A stretch of 64,000 nucleotides of DNA from Hemerocallis citrina (GCA_017893485.1 CM030364.1:247021818-247085817), one strand, 5' to 3'; positions 46,401 through 59,200 are shown, counted from the first letter of the stretch. Numbers and translations: made by a program. The notes: generated by a model from the sequence alone, not told the origin.

Positions 46401-48238
46401 GAGAGGACAAATATCACACAAATTCAGCTTAACATTATATATCTGCCTCTTATTACTCGACTTCTTTCTAAAGTATGCATTATATTTCTAATTGGAATAT
46501 TGCACCTTATTTTAAGAGATTGGAGCTAATGTAGAGCTTCATTATCGACTAGAGCTTAGCTCACTTGCAGTTTTTTGAAGTCAATGGAATCTTAGTTCAA
46601 GCCCTCAGGGGCATCAGGTGTAATCTTAAATTACTTCTGAGAAGTTTATCTAGCACCATTATTGTTGTTTTGTGAATTCATCTCTAGTAACTCACATATT
46701 ATTGGGACTAATATGCAAAAATAGTCTATCCCTTTTCCCCTTTTTGTAGATGATTTGCTAGTCTAGGAGAATTTGGATAGTAATTTACTTGTCATTTACG
46801 ATTGCGGCAAGTTCCCCATGTCCTAGTTTCCCTGACAGGAATTTGGCATTAAATACGAATGGTTTGATGTCAGGTCGACAACCGCGTCGACATCCGCTCT
46901 TTAGTATTTTGTTCCCTTTCTAAGAGCATCTGTAGTCGTGTAAGTTAAAAAATGGGTATATGGCAATTTTGGAAATAGCAAATAGCGGAAACGCTGCAGT
47001 CGTCTATACTCAAAAATTGGTTTTTTTTGGACGAAACGAAAGATGATATACCGTTTTGAAGATCTGCGTTTTTTTTTTTAAATATTGTGAAGGTTCATCT
47101 GTCGTCTCGAAAAAAAAAGTGAAAGACGGCACATGATGTGCCGTCCAACGCATTTGATTTTTTTTTCTTTTTCTATCTTCACAAACGGAAGATGATCTTC
47201 CTATTTTTGTTTTTGTTTTTTTAATGATCAGGATGGGATATCATATCCCGTCCAACCATTTACCAAAAAAAAAATCAGATCAGACGGCATATCATCTACG
47301 GCATATCATCTACCGTCCGACTTCGAAATGGTAAATCATGTTCCGATTTTCGAAATATGGAAAAAGTTAAATTCGCTGCCAAATTTGGTAGTCTACTGTT
47401 CACTTCTCACCCAAAAAATGGGTATTTGGACGACGACTGCAGATGTTTTTTGGCCAAATTATCCATTTTTTGGATATTTGGCCAACGACTACAGATTCTC
47501 TAAGAGCCTTTTGCTGCATAATCATCCCCACCTGGAGATGTTCCTGATGATGATGTTGCAAATCCTGTTTCTTTCAATATTTTATTCTTTAGCTATATAA
47601 AGGACTTGCTTAAGTGGTTTACCGGGTTTTAAGATGTAATCAATTGGGTAATCATTAGTATCCAACAGCTTTTGATTTCTAGCTAAAGCATCAAGTTGTA
47701 GGTTACAACCCACTATAAACCTCCCTGTGCGGCTATTAAAATGTAGTAAGGCAACGGTCAACGATTTTTAGTTAAAAGTTGACCCAAATAGGCTAACTTG
47801 TTCCATTAACAAGAAACTAAAAGAACATATAACTCGAAAAATGCTCAACGATTTTAAGTTGACCCAGATTATTTAGTCCGTATAACTCAAAATCATTCAA
47901 CGATTTTTTGCTCTTAAGTCCAGATTACGTGGGCAGGACTTTTTGGCTGAAACTTTTATATTACAATAGGACAGTGTCTGGTTCCACTTCAGTCATTATT
48001 TTCCCTTTCCATGCTTGGAACACTTTGATGAACAAAGAAGTTCAACATTAGCTGCCTGCTAGGAAACACGGATACTCTCCCGGGGATGTGTATCTCGTAC
48101 CGGATATGTATCCGGTGGGATACTCGCCAGATACGTATCCCAACAATTATTTAAAAAAAAAGAAAAAAAGGTCGGATACTCTAGGGATACTCTCGGATAC
48201 GTTGGGTTACTCTTGGATATTGATTGGATACGTGGAGG

Positions 48239-48305
<67 letters not shown>

Positions 48306-49737
48306 TACTATTCTCTTCGTCTTCTCCTTTCAAATCCTAATTTCATAAGATATTATTTTGTTTCATTTGATTAAAATACATCGAGAAAATGATAGATGTA
48401 GGATGTAGTTCTTGGTTGATTGACTACTTGATATATTGTACAAGTTGCTGCATCTTTATTCGCTTTAGTGTTCAAGTGTTAGATTTCTTTAAGATGATAG
48501 ATATATGACAGTAGAATGTAGTATTGAAGGGTCTTGGTTGGTTCATGGTTATGACTTGTGAAGTTATGATAGATGTAATTATGATATTGATTCTATTGAA
48601 TAGGTTTAATACTAGCCTACGTTTATTTAAATATTTCAGTCATGTAATATTAGTATTGGTGTTGTTGGAAACTTAAAATGATTCATTAGTACTTCTTGTT
48701 TGACACTGGCTTGTATTAATTTTAATTACCATGTTCTTATTTCTTTTTTTTTTAATGTTAGTATTGAATTGAATATTTTAGTTTACTATTTATATATCTA
48801 TAATATTAATTATTTTAATTATTTTAATTTAGCATATCCTAACGTACCCGTATCATAGTTTTTGAGAAATTGACGTATATGCATACCGGATACGTACTGT
48901 ACCGGATACACGTACCCGTATCCATGCTTCATAGGCCTGCGTGTAGTTAGATTATGCACTGTTGAACAAATATGTAAATACCATTTCGCAGCTGAGTTGA
49001 TTTTACATGATCTCAATAATTTGACTCATTTATGCGATGCAGGTGCAATTTCACGAACTTTGCTCGTAATGTGCGTTGTCTAAAGTGTAAGGCAGATGGA
49101 CCCAAAACTGTTGAGTTTAGCAATAAAGAAATGAAGCCTGGGGACTGGACTTGTTCAAAGTAATTTCCCTTCTATAATCAAACTTTGGGTAAAGCATGTT
49201 AGTATCATACTAACAGAAACTAATGTTGTTCTTCTATGTCAACAGTTGTGAGTTTATGAACTTTGCCCGCAACAAGCAGTGCTTCCGCTGCCGACAAGCA
49301 CGACCAAAACGCCAACTACAAAACGGTGAATGGGAATGCCCCAAGTGAGTCTTGAAATGTTACTCAATAATCAACCTTGTATTCTCGTCATCTTTATGTA
49401 TCCTCATTTTGAATCTTCGTTCTTGGTTTGTAGGTGTGATTTTCTGAATTTCAGAGGAAACACAGTATGCAAGAAATGCAACTGCGGTTGCCCGGATTCT
49501 GGTGGGGGCAGCACATATGATGATTACTTATGGAAGAAACCCAGAACTGGTAAAGAGAAGTTTTTAAAATTTGGAGATGATGATGAGGATGACAAGGACG
49601 AAGAGGAAGACATAGACGATGAGGAACTTGATAGTCTGTTGCCGCGCTATGGAGAGAACAAATTTGTAGTGAGGAAGAGGGCGACACCTGCTGAGCAGAG
49701 GTTTACATCTGCCAGGAACCGAGACAACTCTTTATGA
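43449..49737 (+). CDS. RanBP2-type zinc finger protein, probably organellar, six exons
   Basis: Exons by splice sites and phase: 43449-43837, 44547-44664, 44871-45217, 49043-49159, 49246-49344, 49434-49737. All introns are GT-AG, and the CDS is 1374 nt, 457 residues. The N-terminus is Ser/Pro/Leu-rich with few acidic residues, like an organelle transit peptide. A WPEWGQFIDKMRSKGYF helix region follows. Three RanBP2 fingers (W.C..CxxxNxxxxxxCxxC) lie near residues 277-305, 316-342 and 350-376: GDWVCSKCNFTNFARNVRCLKC, GDWTCSNCEFMNFARNKQCFRC and GEWECPKCDFLNFRGNTVCKKC. The C-terminus is acidic. It resembles the plant organelle zinc finger (OZ) group that includes VAR3, whose characterised members act in organelle RNA editing or splicing. 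An in-frame upstream ATG at 43308 would add 47 residues, but 43449 (CCATGGC) has the better context. It appears intact. Confidence 0.88.
46924..47500. mobile_element. PIF/Harbinger-type MITE in intron 3
   Basis: Terminal repeats are GAGCATCTGTAGTCG and, at the right, CGACTACAGATTCTC (one mismatch). The target duplication TAA flanks it (46921-46923 and 47501-47503). It is 577 bp with no ORF. The interior is full of self-complementary blocks such as GACGGCACATGATGTGCCGTC. It is the same family type as 664-1282. Confidence 0.85.
48059..48934. mobile_element. TIR DNA transposon, non-autonomous (hAT-like?) in intron 3
   Basis: The left end CTAGGAAACACGGATAC matches the reverse complement of the right end, CTATGAAGCATGGATAC, at 14 of 17 positions. 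GCCTG flanks both sides (48054-48058 and 48935-48939). The interior repeats ACCGGATACGTA-type palindromes near both ends and includes the TA microsatellite. No transposase is present. Superfamily is uncertain. Confidence 0.65.
48241..48302. repeat. (TA)n microsatellite
   Basis: About 31 uninterrupted TA units lie within the intronic transposon. It is likely highly variable in length. Confidence 0.95.
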
Positions 49738-50829
49738 CATGCTTGAAAATGCTTGAGAAATTCTTTATAGAATTCTGTGCACCGTTAAATTTGATATTTG
49801 TTGATAAGTTGCCAGAGAAATTCAAGGTATCCTCAGCTTTTCTGATGTTCTCTTCATAAATTGGAGTTGGTAGTTGAAAACAAATTCCTTCAGCCATCAA
49901 CACTTTGATAGACTGTTAGTGCGTATTTAGACATCAATGCTTTGAGACGATTACCTCCATTGAGACTTTGATGGGTGAACAGGCCCCCTGAGTACGTACT
50001 CATGAGACGAGGACCCACAGGTATTAGATTAAACATTTCAAGCTTTAATTTCAAGAGGAAGGACATAATACTGATGGCTGATGTAGGCGTATCATTTTGG
50101 AATGTGGAGTAGGTACCATGCTGATAAAATGATTAGAAAATTGATCTGAACTGTAAATACAATTCCATTAATAAGTTAACAAAGTCAAGTGCAGCCCTGA
50201 AGTACACCCCATAACTTGTGTACAAAATACTCAATACCATCCAGGAGAAATACAACCAAAATACATCATGAAAGCATACAGCGAGCAAAGATACAGCCCA
50301 TTCCAAAATACACAAGCGAAGGGAGAACAATCCAAAATTCTACATATTAACAGGAACGCTGGTTAGATCAGATGAGACAAGTGACAACACACCCTCTGTC
50401 TCCCTGCCAACGCCCTAGTCTACTGGAGGTATCAGGTATCTGAGCCAACAAAGAGGGTAGGATACGCACCATTCTCGTGGATATCGCCCAAAATTCACCT
50501 GCCGAAAACATGATATATATTAACCAGAATGCAGTCGGAAACTGATGTGCGGGCACGCCAATGTTGCTAAAGATTCCACTAATTCGTTTTTTTTTTCTTT
50601 CTTTTTTTTTTCTATAGAGCGCAACAAGTAGCAGTTACTAAAATTCGACAGAACAATCAAATAGAAAATCCCAAAACTCTCATGTCTAGATAGAGATAAG
50701 AAAGTGAAAATTAATATTTAAATTGATTAAAATTTTCAATGGCAGCATAAGAAACTCAGTCTGAGGGAAACGAGCAAGCTTCTTTACTTATATTCACCAT
50801 GAATTTCTGAAATCATTAAAATAACATTC
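49738..50829. other. Downstream region of zinc finger gene; possible minus-strand exon
   Basis: It contains the 3' flank of the gene. On the minus strand 50556-50368 is open (62 codons ending ...RWQGDRGCVVTCLI). An acceptor-like TTTTCGGCAG lies just before its GTGAATTTTGGGCG segment (about 50505). The T-rich sequence beyond would suit a 3' untranslated region of a convergently transcribed gene. The upstream exons would lie where the MITE and MULE now are. No domain is recognised. Confidence 0.3.
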
Positions 50830-50832
50830 TTA

Positions 50833-51090
50833 GAGCATCCACCGTGAGAGCTAAAAATGCATATATGAATATATAGAAATAATAATTCGTTATTTCATTG
50901 TAGGGAAAAATGACAAAATATAGCAAAGTTGTAGAAAAAAATGAATGGATGAAACATGATGTCCCGTCTAAATTCCGGTGATTTTTAAAATTTTTAAATT
51001 TTTAAATATATTTTTTTTGGGACCCACCAGGGACCGAAACCCATAATTATTTTTATGACAATTTCTGAAAATATTTGCAAAAAGAGGACA
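50833..51090. mobile_element. MITE end, Harbinger-type, partial
   Basis: GAGCATCCACCGTGAGAGC follows a TTA (50830-50832), matching the terminus pattern of the two complete MITEs. An internal GAAACATGATGTCCCGTC block resembles theirs. No matching right terminus was found, so the element is truncated or extends into the palindrome array. Confidence 0.45.
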
Positions 51091-51112
51091 GTCGCCAAAC
51101 TATTTGTGCTCG

Positions 51113-51640
51113 TGGACTCAACAACTAAACTCGCCGTTCCCAACAACGAGTTTAGTTGTTTCATGCTCGCCATTGGGACACGGCGAGTTTAATGCTAATT
51201 TTTTTTTATAAGCTCGCAGTTCCCAACGGCGAGTTTAGTTATAAAAAAAATCAAAATCAAAATAACTCGCTGTTCCCAACTGCGAGGGTTATTGTACGAA
51301 ACTCGCTATTTGGAACAACGAGGATGTAGGAAATTTCGCATAGGAGAGCCAACACTTGGGAAAAAACCCCATAGTTGTAATTTTATTAGATACTCGCTGT
51401 TTCCAACAACGAGTTTAGTAAAAAAAAATTCAAATTAACTTGCCGTTCCCAGCAGCGATGATCTTATAGCTACACGCGCTGTTGTGAAGAGCGACTGTGA
51501 AGTTTTTCCTATTTACCAGAGACCGAAAACTCTCTGTTGGACTCGGTAAAGAACTAGAATAGATCGCTATTCTCAACAGCGAGGAGAAATATACCAAACT
51601 CGTTGTTGGGAATAGCGAGTATACTGGGTCCCCACTTGCC
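51113..51640. repeat. Array of CTCGC-GTTCCCAAC-GCGAG palindromes
   Basis: At least eight imperfect inverted repeats of ~20-22 bp follow the pattern A-CTCGC-NGTTCCCAAC-NNCGAG-TTTAGT. Examples lie at about 51131-51152, 51167-51190, 51210-51236, 51266-51287, 51302-51324, 51390-51417 and 51598-51620. They are separated by A/T-rich spacers. Confidence 0.75.
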
Positions 51641-52100
51641 TTACCCGACTCAATTCAACTCTTCTCTCATTTCTCTCTCTCTCTCAATCTCTCTACCGAT
51701 TCTCCACATAAACCCAAAACTCTAGCTTCCTTCTTCTTGGCATTCATAGAAGTGTGGTGAATGTTTTCATAGATTCCGAAGAGCATTCATTCTTCACTCC
51801 TTCTCAGAATCATGATTATCATCTCCATAAAGTTATTGTTTCTATTGTAAAAAACTTGTTTATATTCTTTAAATTTGAAAAAAATCTGAAACATAGTTTA
51901 TGTTACTATTGCTTCAAATTGAATGGTTAGGTTTGAGATTTATCAAATTAGTTACTTATAGTGAAAAATAATGTGTAAAATATGTTGGTTGTGGTGACAT
52001 ATTTTGGATGCCCGCTTAGTGTTTGACGAAATGTCCAATTGAGTGTGGATTGTGGATTGATGATTGTCAACAAAATTTATTTATTTATTTACGCGTAGGT

Positions 52101-55071
52101 ATGGAATACAAAATTCCTGTTTGGTGTTATTACGGGGGAGAAAGTTATCGCGACCCCAAAAGTGGGATACAGTTATAGAGGTGCTGAACCACAAGTCATT
52201 CGCATTGATCGTAACATTAGAAAACATGAACTAGTGAATAAGTTATATGAAATTACTAACTGGGATCGAGTTGAATGGATGATTAAAATCCAATGTCAGT
52301 ACTCTGCGTCAAAAGGTGAAGGGCAATATTTCATGGCCGTTCCCACAATCGATGATGTTGCTCTTGCTGGAGTGATTGGACGATTGCTAGATCAATACTC
52401 TAATTGGATAGTTGTTGAGATGTACCTTAAGAAAATTTTGATGCCAATTCGTCAGTGTAATATTCTTCGCACTACAAACACATCAGATGAAGTTCGGACT
52501 CAAGAATCAAGGAACATCGCCGTTGGTTTGACGAACACTCGTGAAGATTTGAGGAACTTCGAAGATACATTCTCAATCCCAACTGAACCAAACAACACTG
52601 AAGATGAGTTGTCTGGTTCCCCTCAATTCATACGCAATTCGGTAAACAATGAAAATATGGGGGATTTATTCAATCATGCATGTGTGAACAACGATTGATT
52701 AGATGTCGATGAGGAAGAAGAATGTGATGAAGATGAGAGGGTGAAGAAGATGAAGAAGCTAACGTACCTAATGTTTGTGGTGAGACACAGAGTAATTGTG
52801 AAGACAACGTCCAGTCCAATGAAGGTCGTAGACACTCCTCTTCTCAACAAAGGTTTTTTGCACATTTAGTTGAATCTGAATCGGTTGACTGGGTTAATAA
52901 TGCGGTTATTCATCAACGTGAGGGTCCTTCAATTCCTGATGCCGGCGAAGATGCTTTATACATTGGGCAAATGTTTGAAACAAAAGAAGATGTTGTTGGT
53001 GTATGCCCTAGAGCCCAATTGTATATTGACATTACTAGTTTACATTGCATTATGACATTTATTTCAGATATGAGGCATTTCATTTATTGTGTTGTTTATT
53101 GTGATTAAATGAGCATAATAAAGTCTTTAGATTAGTAGGTTCAATACCATGGGATATCTAGTGCATGACTTGATTGTGAGATCATATTGGTTGTAATCAG
53201 AACACTATTCTTAAATGTCTCTAGTCAAGTATTATTGTGAATTAGGACAACAATAATGCATAGAGACTAGTATGTGCGTAGATTGATGACCATATCTCAC
53301 GGGTCATGGATATGAGATATCAAGTCTTCACATTGGTACATATTAGAGTAATAATGTACTGGACTGACCCACCATGAGAACGCTGTATGGATCGTTACGT
53401 GAGTTTCATAAGCGGTTCTCACAGTGACCATGGTGTATGAAGTCCTTTGACTTGAAGTCACTACGGTTCTCTACATGAGAAGTTATATATTTTAATGTCG
53501 TCAAATGTTGCTTGTAATAAGGTGATTATAAAGTTGATTATTGGATATACTACAAATCATGCAGAGGGATGTGAGTGACTTAGAAAGGATTTGTTCCTCT
53601 TACATAACAAGAGCGATATCTAAGGGCCCCTTGATTGAATGAGACTGCAAAATGCATGATCGTGCTCAAATAAGTCAATATGAGATATTGAGCTCATTTG
53701 TTTTAGTAAGTCTACTTGGACATCAAGAAACCAAAGATTGAACTATATAAGGGTAACACACTCTATGCCTTGTGGTCAATTAAGATATTTGGACAAAGGG
53801 ACTATACTACATGGTAACATTGGTCACGGATAGGTTATGTCTAATCACTGACATTCCCGTTACTTGAGTAGCAGTGATGTATTACTGGATACCGCTCACT
53901 GTTTGTAATACTAGAATATGATTTTAGTATTACTGTCAACGTAACGAGAACCTACAGGATCACAGTTAGAATGGATCGAAATTGGGATTTAAATTCATAA
54001 GATGAATTTAATTGGAAATCCAAGTAAGACTCAGACTCCTGACATTGGTTGGACATTTAATTAGATTAAATGAGTTGACTAAAGTCAGAGGCCCACACAT
54101 GAATCTGATCCAGGTCAGATTGTAAGCCCAATGACCTCATTACGCTCTTAGGGTTAATTTTCTGCAGTTATATATATGATACATATCTGTGAAAAAAAGA
54201 CACGAGAAAACCCTAACCGTCACAGAAATTGTGAGAGAGAGATCGTGAGGAACAGTCCCATCCCGCAGCTAGCACCATGGCGTAAGAAAAGTTTAGTTTT
54301 GATCCGTTCGTGTGGATACTTTAGAGGCACCGCAATATTACAGTGCTGTGATCGACATATCTTGGAGACAGCAGATTCATCCATAAGGTATAATTTCGAA
54401 ACACGATTTATGGTTTTCGCATGGATCCATGGCTAGGTTTTAATAATTTTTGTAATTTTTCCGTTGTGTATTCAATCTGTGTTTGCCATTGAAACCTAAC
54501 AGATGTCCAATATGTGGTCAAAACATTTTTAATAAATCAACACCACGAATTCGTAATAGTGAAATCATCAACCACCGTGTACAACGTTAAATGTAAAATG
54601 GCACCAAAACTGTATACAAAAGCGGAGAGGACAGCAAATTCATCACTTAGGAGATTCAGTAGTCCCGGTTGTGCTTGGAGATTTTGTGCAGTTGTTCCAA
54701 AAGGGCAAACATACTTTATTGCGAATATGATAGACGGGCCACATACATGTGTTAATCCGTCAATTAATCAAGACCACTCAAAAGTGGACTCAAAGCTAGT
54801 TTCGGGTTTGATATTGCAAGTTGTGAAGGCAAAAACTGGAATAGCCCCGAAGGCAATAAGTGAGATGTGAAACTTCGATTCAATTATCAAATATCATATA
54901 GCAAGGCAAGGCGTGCAAAGTATAAAGCTATTGAACGGTTATACGGAGGGTTTGCAGAAGCGTATGAGAAGTTGCCTGCTCCTTTATCAGCGCTACAAGT
55001 TTCAAATCCGGTCACTGTTGTCCATTGGGATAAAGTCAGCACGGGGTTAGTGAGGAAACATTCAAGTCGGT
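52101..55071 (+). pseudogene. MULE (Mutator-like) transposase, decayed and interrupted
   Basis: A transposase of the plant MuDR/MULE type would catalyse cut-and-paste transposition. The ATG at 52101 begins MEYKIPVWCYYGG, then a one-base shift near 52138 enters the main frame (GYSYRGAEPQVIRIDRNI..., 52162-52698). This is the N-terminal part common in plant MULE proteins. An acidic linker with frame changes follows, then YIGQMFETKEDV, interrupted by a solo LTR (52994-54501). The frame resumes as VVKTFLINQHHEFVIVKSS and CAWRFCAVVPKG...IDGPHTC (MuDR/zf-related domain), then YSKARRAKYKAIERLYG and NPVTVVHWD. The catalytic DDE domain is missing because a Tat element begins at 55072. Confidence 0.8.
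52994..54501 (+). mobile_element. Solo LTR (1.5 kb), TGTTGGTGTATGCCC family
   Basis: TGTTGGTGTATGCCCTAGAG...ACCTAACA is flanked by the 5-bp duplication GATGT (52989-52993 and 54502-54506) inside the transposase gene. A TATATATA box lies near 54170. It is similar throughout to the truncated copy at 26659-28011. The flanks rejoin in the middle of a MULE protein segment, which confirms the insertion. Confidence 0.92.
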
Positions 55072-55649
55072 TGTTACTGCTGAATTCGGTGTGGGGGCAA
55101 TCAGATGAATTTGTGGATTCGCAAGAACTTGAATGGTTCAAATCTGACCTCTTCCACTGCTGTTCAGCTGGCTCCTCGCAGCTGCACGGACCTGCACAAA
55201 GTACGAAACACTAGGATGGATCCCGACGTCGCACCCTCCGATGCTCTTGTCAATACTCAGAAAAGAATATCAAAAGAAGCTTTAGGTAGGCAAAGAGTGA
55301 TCACCTTGTAACGGTAGGAGGTAGGGGGTATTTATAGTCACCGTGGGGATCTGCTTCGGGATAAGAACGAATCCCTACTCCTCAGCGTGAATGGATAGAA
55401 GTGGTTAAAACCACCTCCCGTAGATAAGGATGAGCCATGATTTCTTCATATCCTACTGAACTGGTCCTTAACGGGTTGGAACCCGTACCCAGTCAAATGG
55501 ATCCGTTTATGGGTTATTAGGCTTTGGAAGAGAAGCCCATTTCCCATTTCGGACCCGTTTGCAGGTGAAATTACCGTTTTGTCCCTGTAAACTTTAAGAT
55601 TCGTGCCCGATCTGAACGATCCAATTTAATCCCATTTTTAGCCATATCA
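55072..55649 (-). mobile_element. 3' LTR of minus-strand Tat element
   Basis: On the plus strand it runs TGTTACTGCTGAATTCGG to AGCCATATCA, the inverse of the LTR at 21833-22441 and 31387. It begins inside the MULE coding sequence. The adjacent CGAGCCCCCTAC (55650-55661) is the inverse polypurine tract. Confidence 0.85.
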
Positions 55650-55661
55650 CGAGCCCCCTAC

Positions 55662-56254
55662 TCCCAAAGACTATTAGCCACAGCGTTTAAGGAATAGTTT
55701 TGTCGTTTCAAGGGCGTACGGGAATTTTTCGGAGTTCTTAAAGGGTGTTCGAATCTTTGTTTGAGAAATAACGGTATTTTTCTGAGCTGGCGATGCACCC
55801 AAGATTGTTCTTAGGCTCTTCTGGACTCTTGGTGATTTTTTCCCATTTTCTAAATTATTTTTCGAAACGTTTATTCAATTTTGCAAAACGATAATTTATT
55901 TTTCGGGAGCACCAATTAATTATTCTAACCAATAATTATTTACCCAGAGGTTCAAAAAATATTTCCCTGAATTCATAATTATTTTTTAGAATTTTTAATT
56001 AATTTTCCTAAATTTGTAGTCATTTCTTTGTAATTTTTATATAAACAATTCGAATTAATAAATAAAAAAAGATTTAATCATTGTATTTATGACGTGGCAC
56101 GATCTGGAGCGTCCATCAGCCATCGGCGCAAATATCTAAACGATCAGACGGTAGATCAGTGCCTGGCGATGTGGTTGAATCTGGGACGTTGATCATATTG
56201 TGATGCGAATTTGAGGGGATCTGATGGCGTACGAGGGTTTCCAGTTTCCATTTT
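55662..56254 (-). other. Noncoding 3' region of Tat element
   Basis: AT-rich AATTATTTTT-type sequence similar in style to 30.9-31.3 kb in the other Tat element. No ORF or repeat of note. Confidence 0.45.
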
Positions 56255-59200
56255 TCGTTCGGGACCACATTTGTTCGACGAGCGGCGGGGCGAACGTGTC
56301 GAACGTGACGTCGAACGTGGCGAACATGTCGAACGTGGCGAACAACAGGGGAGCCACACGTGTCACTGGGGTCATTGACTGGTCAACGTCTTTTCGCTTG
56401 CAATACCTTCAGAACCACGTCTGTTCGACGACCAGCGGCGAACGTGTCAAACGATCCATCGAACATGGCGAACGACTGGGGAACGACACGTGGCACTGGC
56501 AACGTTGATTGGTCAATGAGTTTGGCTCCTTTTTCGTTTGGAAACACTACTGTTCGACGACCAGCGGCGAACGTGTCGAACGAGGCATCGAATGTGTCGA
56601 ACGACCAGGGGACGACACGTGGCGCTGGCAGCATTGACTGATCAATGCATTTTGCTCATTTTTCTATCGGAATCACGTCTATTCGACGACCAGCGACGGA
56701 CGTGTCGAACGAGGTGTCGAACGTGTCGAACGACCAGGAGACGACATGTGGCACTGGCAGTGTTGACTGGTCAACCCATTTTGCTCATTTTTCGATCGGA
56801 ATCACGTCTGTCCGATGACCAGCGGCGAACGTGTCGAACGACTAGTGGACGACACGTGGCGCTGGCAGCGTTGACTGGTCAACGCATTTTCCTTATTTTT
56901 CGATCGGAATCATGTCTGTTCGACGACCTGCGGTGAACGTGTTGAACGAGGCATCAAACGTGTCAAACAGCCAGGGGACGACACGTGGCACTTGTAACAC
57001 CCCGTTTTTGTACGATACCTGAAGATATGCATATGTGTATGTATATTGTTAGTATGCGTGCAATTTATTTTAGTATTATGGATCGATTGTGCCATCGTGG
57101 TGGATGGTTAGGGCTACGAGACGGTTTTTGGGAGAGTTGCATTCCAAAGATACACGAGAACGAGACGGACCGATACTAGTATAACTGCTAGTTTTCAGTA
57201 CGATGCACATGCAAATATAACACGGTATGGTACTATAGTGAATATAGGTTGCATGCGCTCGTTAAAACACGCGTCTCACACTCGTTGGAGCTCGTTAAGA
57301 GCTAAGTTGGGCAGCCAACACACCTAACACAAAATCAATGGGCTAGCCATGGTTTTGGGGCCTACAAAACTACCTAAGATCTAACCTACCCCCCACCCCT
57401 TGTCAAATCCGGTCACCCCTTCCCATCACCCTCATTTTCCACTTCATTTCTCCCATTTGCTCTGGAATTTTCAGAAGAGAACACCCCAAAGAGAAGGAGG
57501 AGAGAAAAGAAGAAGGAAGTGAAGGAGAAGGAGATTTCCAAGAGGAGCTTGAAGTGATTCCTTCTACTACTACAACCTAAGGTGGGAAGTTTCTCTAAAC
57601 TTGAATTCTTATCTCGTAATTAAATTTGGTTGCATGCATGTGTGTTAGAATGCATAGGATTGCTTTTTCTAAAGTTAGAAGTAGAAGTCAGAATGGAACT
57701 AGAGAAAGCTGGTTCGGAGTGTCAAGTTGTGGATTTTTTCGAGAGCACAATATGTTGAATTAGACCACAAAATTAAAAAGGGTTTGTTCATTTATGTGTT
57801 ATGATCATAAATGAATTATTTCAAATTTTTATATGATCATTTGATGTGCTAATAAAATTGTGAGATGGATATAGGTCGTAAGGCAAACTCAGGAAAAGAA
57901 AAACAGAATGGTTGATATTGTAGGAATTTTCGTGAATTATTGAAGCATGATTTTGATCTGAAATTTTTACTCATTATTCCTGAATGCATGTTGATTATCT
58001 ATAAAAATCGGTAGATTATTTGGATGATTTTAAAGGCATGAGAAAAATCTATCTCTAATCAGTATCTGATGTTGAATTAGAGAACTGGATGGTTTCTGAG
58101 ATAACTTACAGTAGCTATTACTCACTGAATAATTAGAATTTTGACATGAGATTTTTTGCATGATGTTGGGTATGATGTCTAGTATCACCAACATAAATTT
58201 TGTGTCAATTGGACAAGTGTGCAATTTACTGTGATTTTGTGTTTGAGCACTGTGCTGTTTTCAGCCAGTTTCGACACTCTGTAAATATTGGGAAATTGAG
58301 ACCTGTTAGAGGCATATTTTGAGGATCATGACCCAGGAGAGAGTTGTAGGGGACACCTAGACCTTTCCAACAAAACTAATTTGAGGCAAATCCAGTAAAC
58401 AGTTGAATTTTTATGATTTTTGTAAGACTGGACAGGGGACGATAGTAGAGCTGAATGCTCTGAATTGGAGAGACCAATTGTGTAATGGGTGTATCGATGA
58501 TAGATGAGCGTATTAGGGTGATTTAATGGTGTAATTTGTACTCATGACCAACTAGAAAGTTGTTGAGGACACCCACACCCTTCTACAGAATTTGAGTTTG
58601 TGTCGTTCTGATGAACGAGTAGGATTTTGTGTTACTGGTAAGGTGCAGCCCGTGCACAGGAAGCACGCAGGTTGGAGCTTGAAAAGCTAATTTGAGGACT
58701 TAGACGGTTGAGTCTAAGCTTGTGATCAACTAGGTAGTTATAGCCTAGGATCATACCTTTCCAGGTTGGGCCATACACTCCAATCGGAGTTGTATCGAGA
58801 GAGGGATGACCATGTTGAGATTCGGGCGGAAACCCGTAGGTTGCTTAGTCTGGGTTAGGACTAAGGATTGTGAAAGCAACTTTTTCTTGTGTGTGAGCCG
58901 ATTCGGTGACTCGTGGCTAGGGATGGTCGATCTCTGTTATTGAGGTTGTTGTTTTCCCGAGTGGGATGTGTGACTCGAGTTAGTCACTAGGGTAAAGGAT
59001 ACCCTACACCTATCAAGCCTATATTATTAGACTTCTGCCGAGCGTAGGATGTCCGAGCATGCCAGTGAGTGGAGCTCACAGGGCAATTTTATATGTATAG
59101 CCGGGGTAGCGGCAGGCGTAGGCCATTTTGCTGGACGAGTCCAAGTCGGGGAAGTGGCGGACCAGACCGGTGTCGCCAGGGGCCAGAGGTTGATAGGCAA

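Larger units (their letters stand above)
45218..49042 (+). other. Large intron 3 of the zinc finger gene
   Basis: The 3.8-kb intron runs from GTAAGT to GATGCAG, while the other introns are 86-709 bp. It holds a Harbinger-type MITE and a ~0.9-kb TIR transposon, which together account for about 1.45 kb. The remainder has no ORF of note. A T-run lies at 46083-46101. Confidence 0.8.

Noticed and set aside
52674..52865. Minus-strand Ser-rich ORF
   Set aside because: It is the reverse of the acidic GAAGAT-rich linker of the MULE transposase.
54176..54436. 86-codon plus-strand ORF
   Set aside because: It is inside the solo LTR 52994-54501, and the homologous copy at 26.6-28.0 kb does not preserve it.
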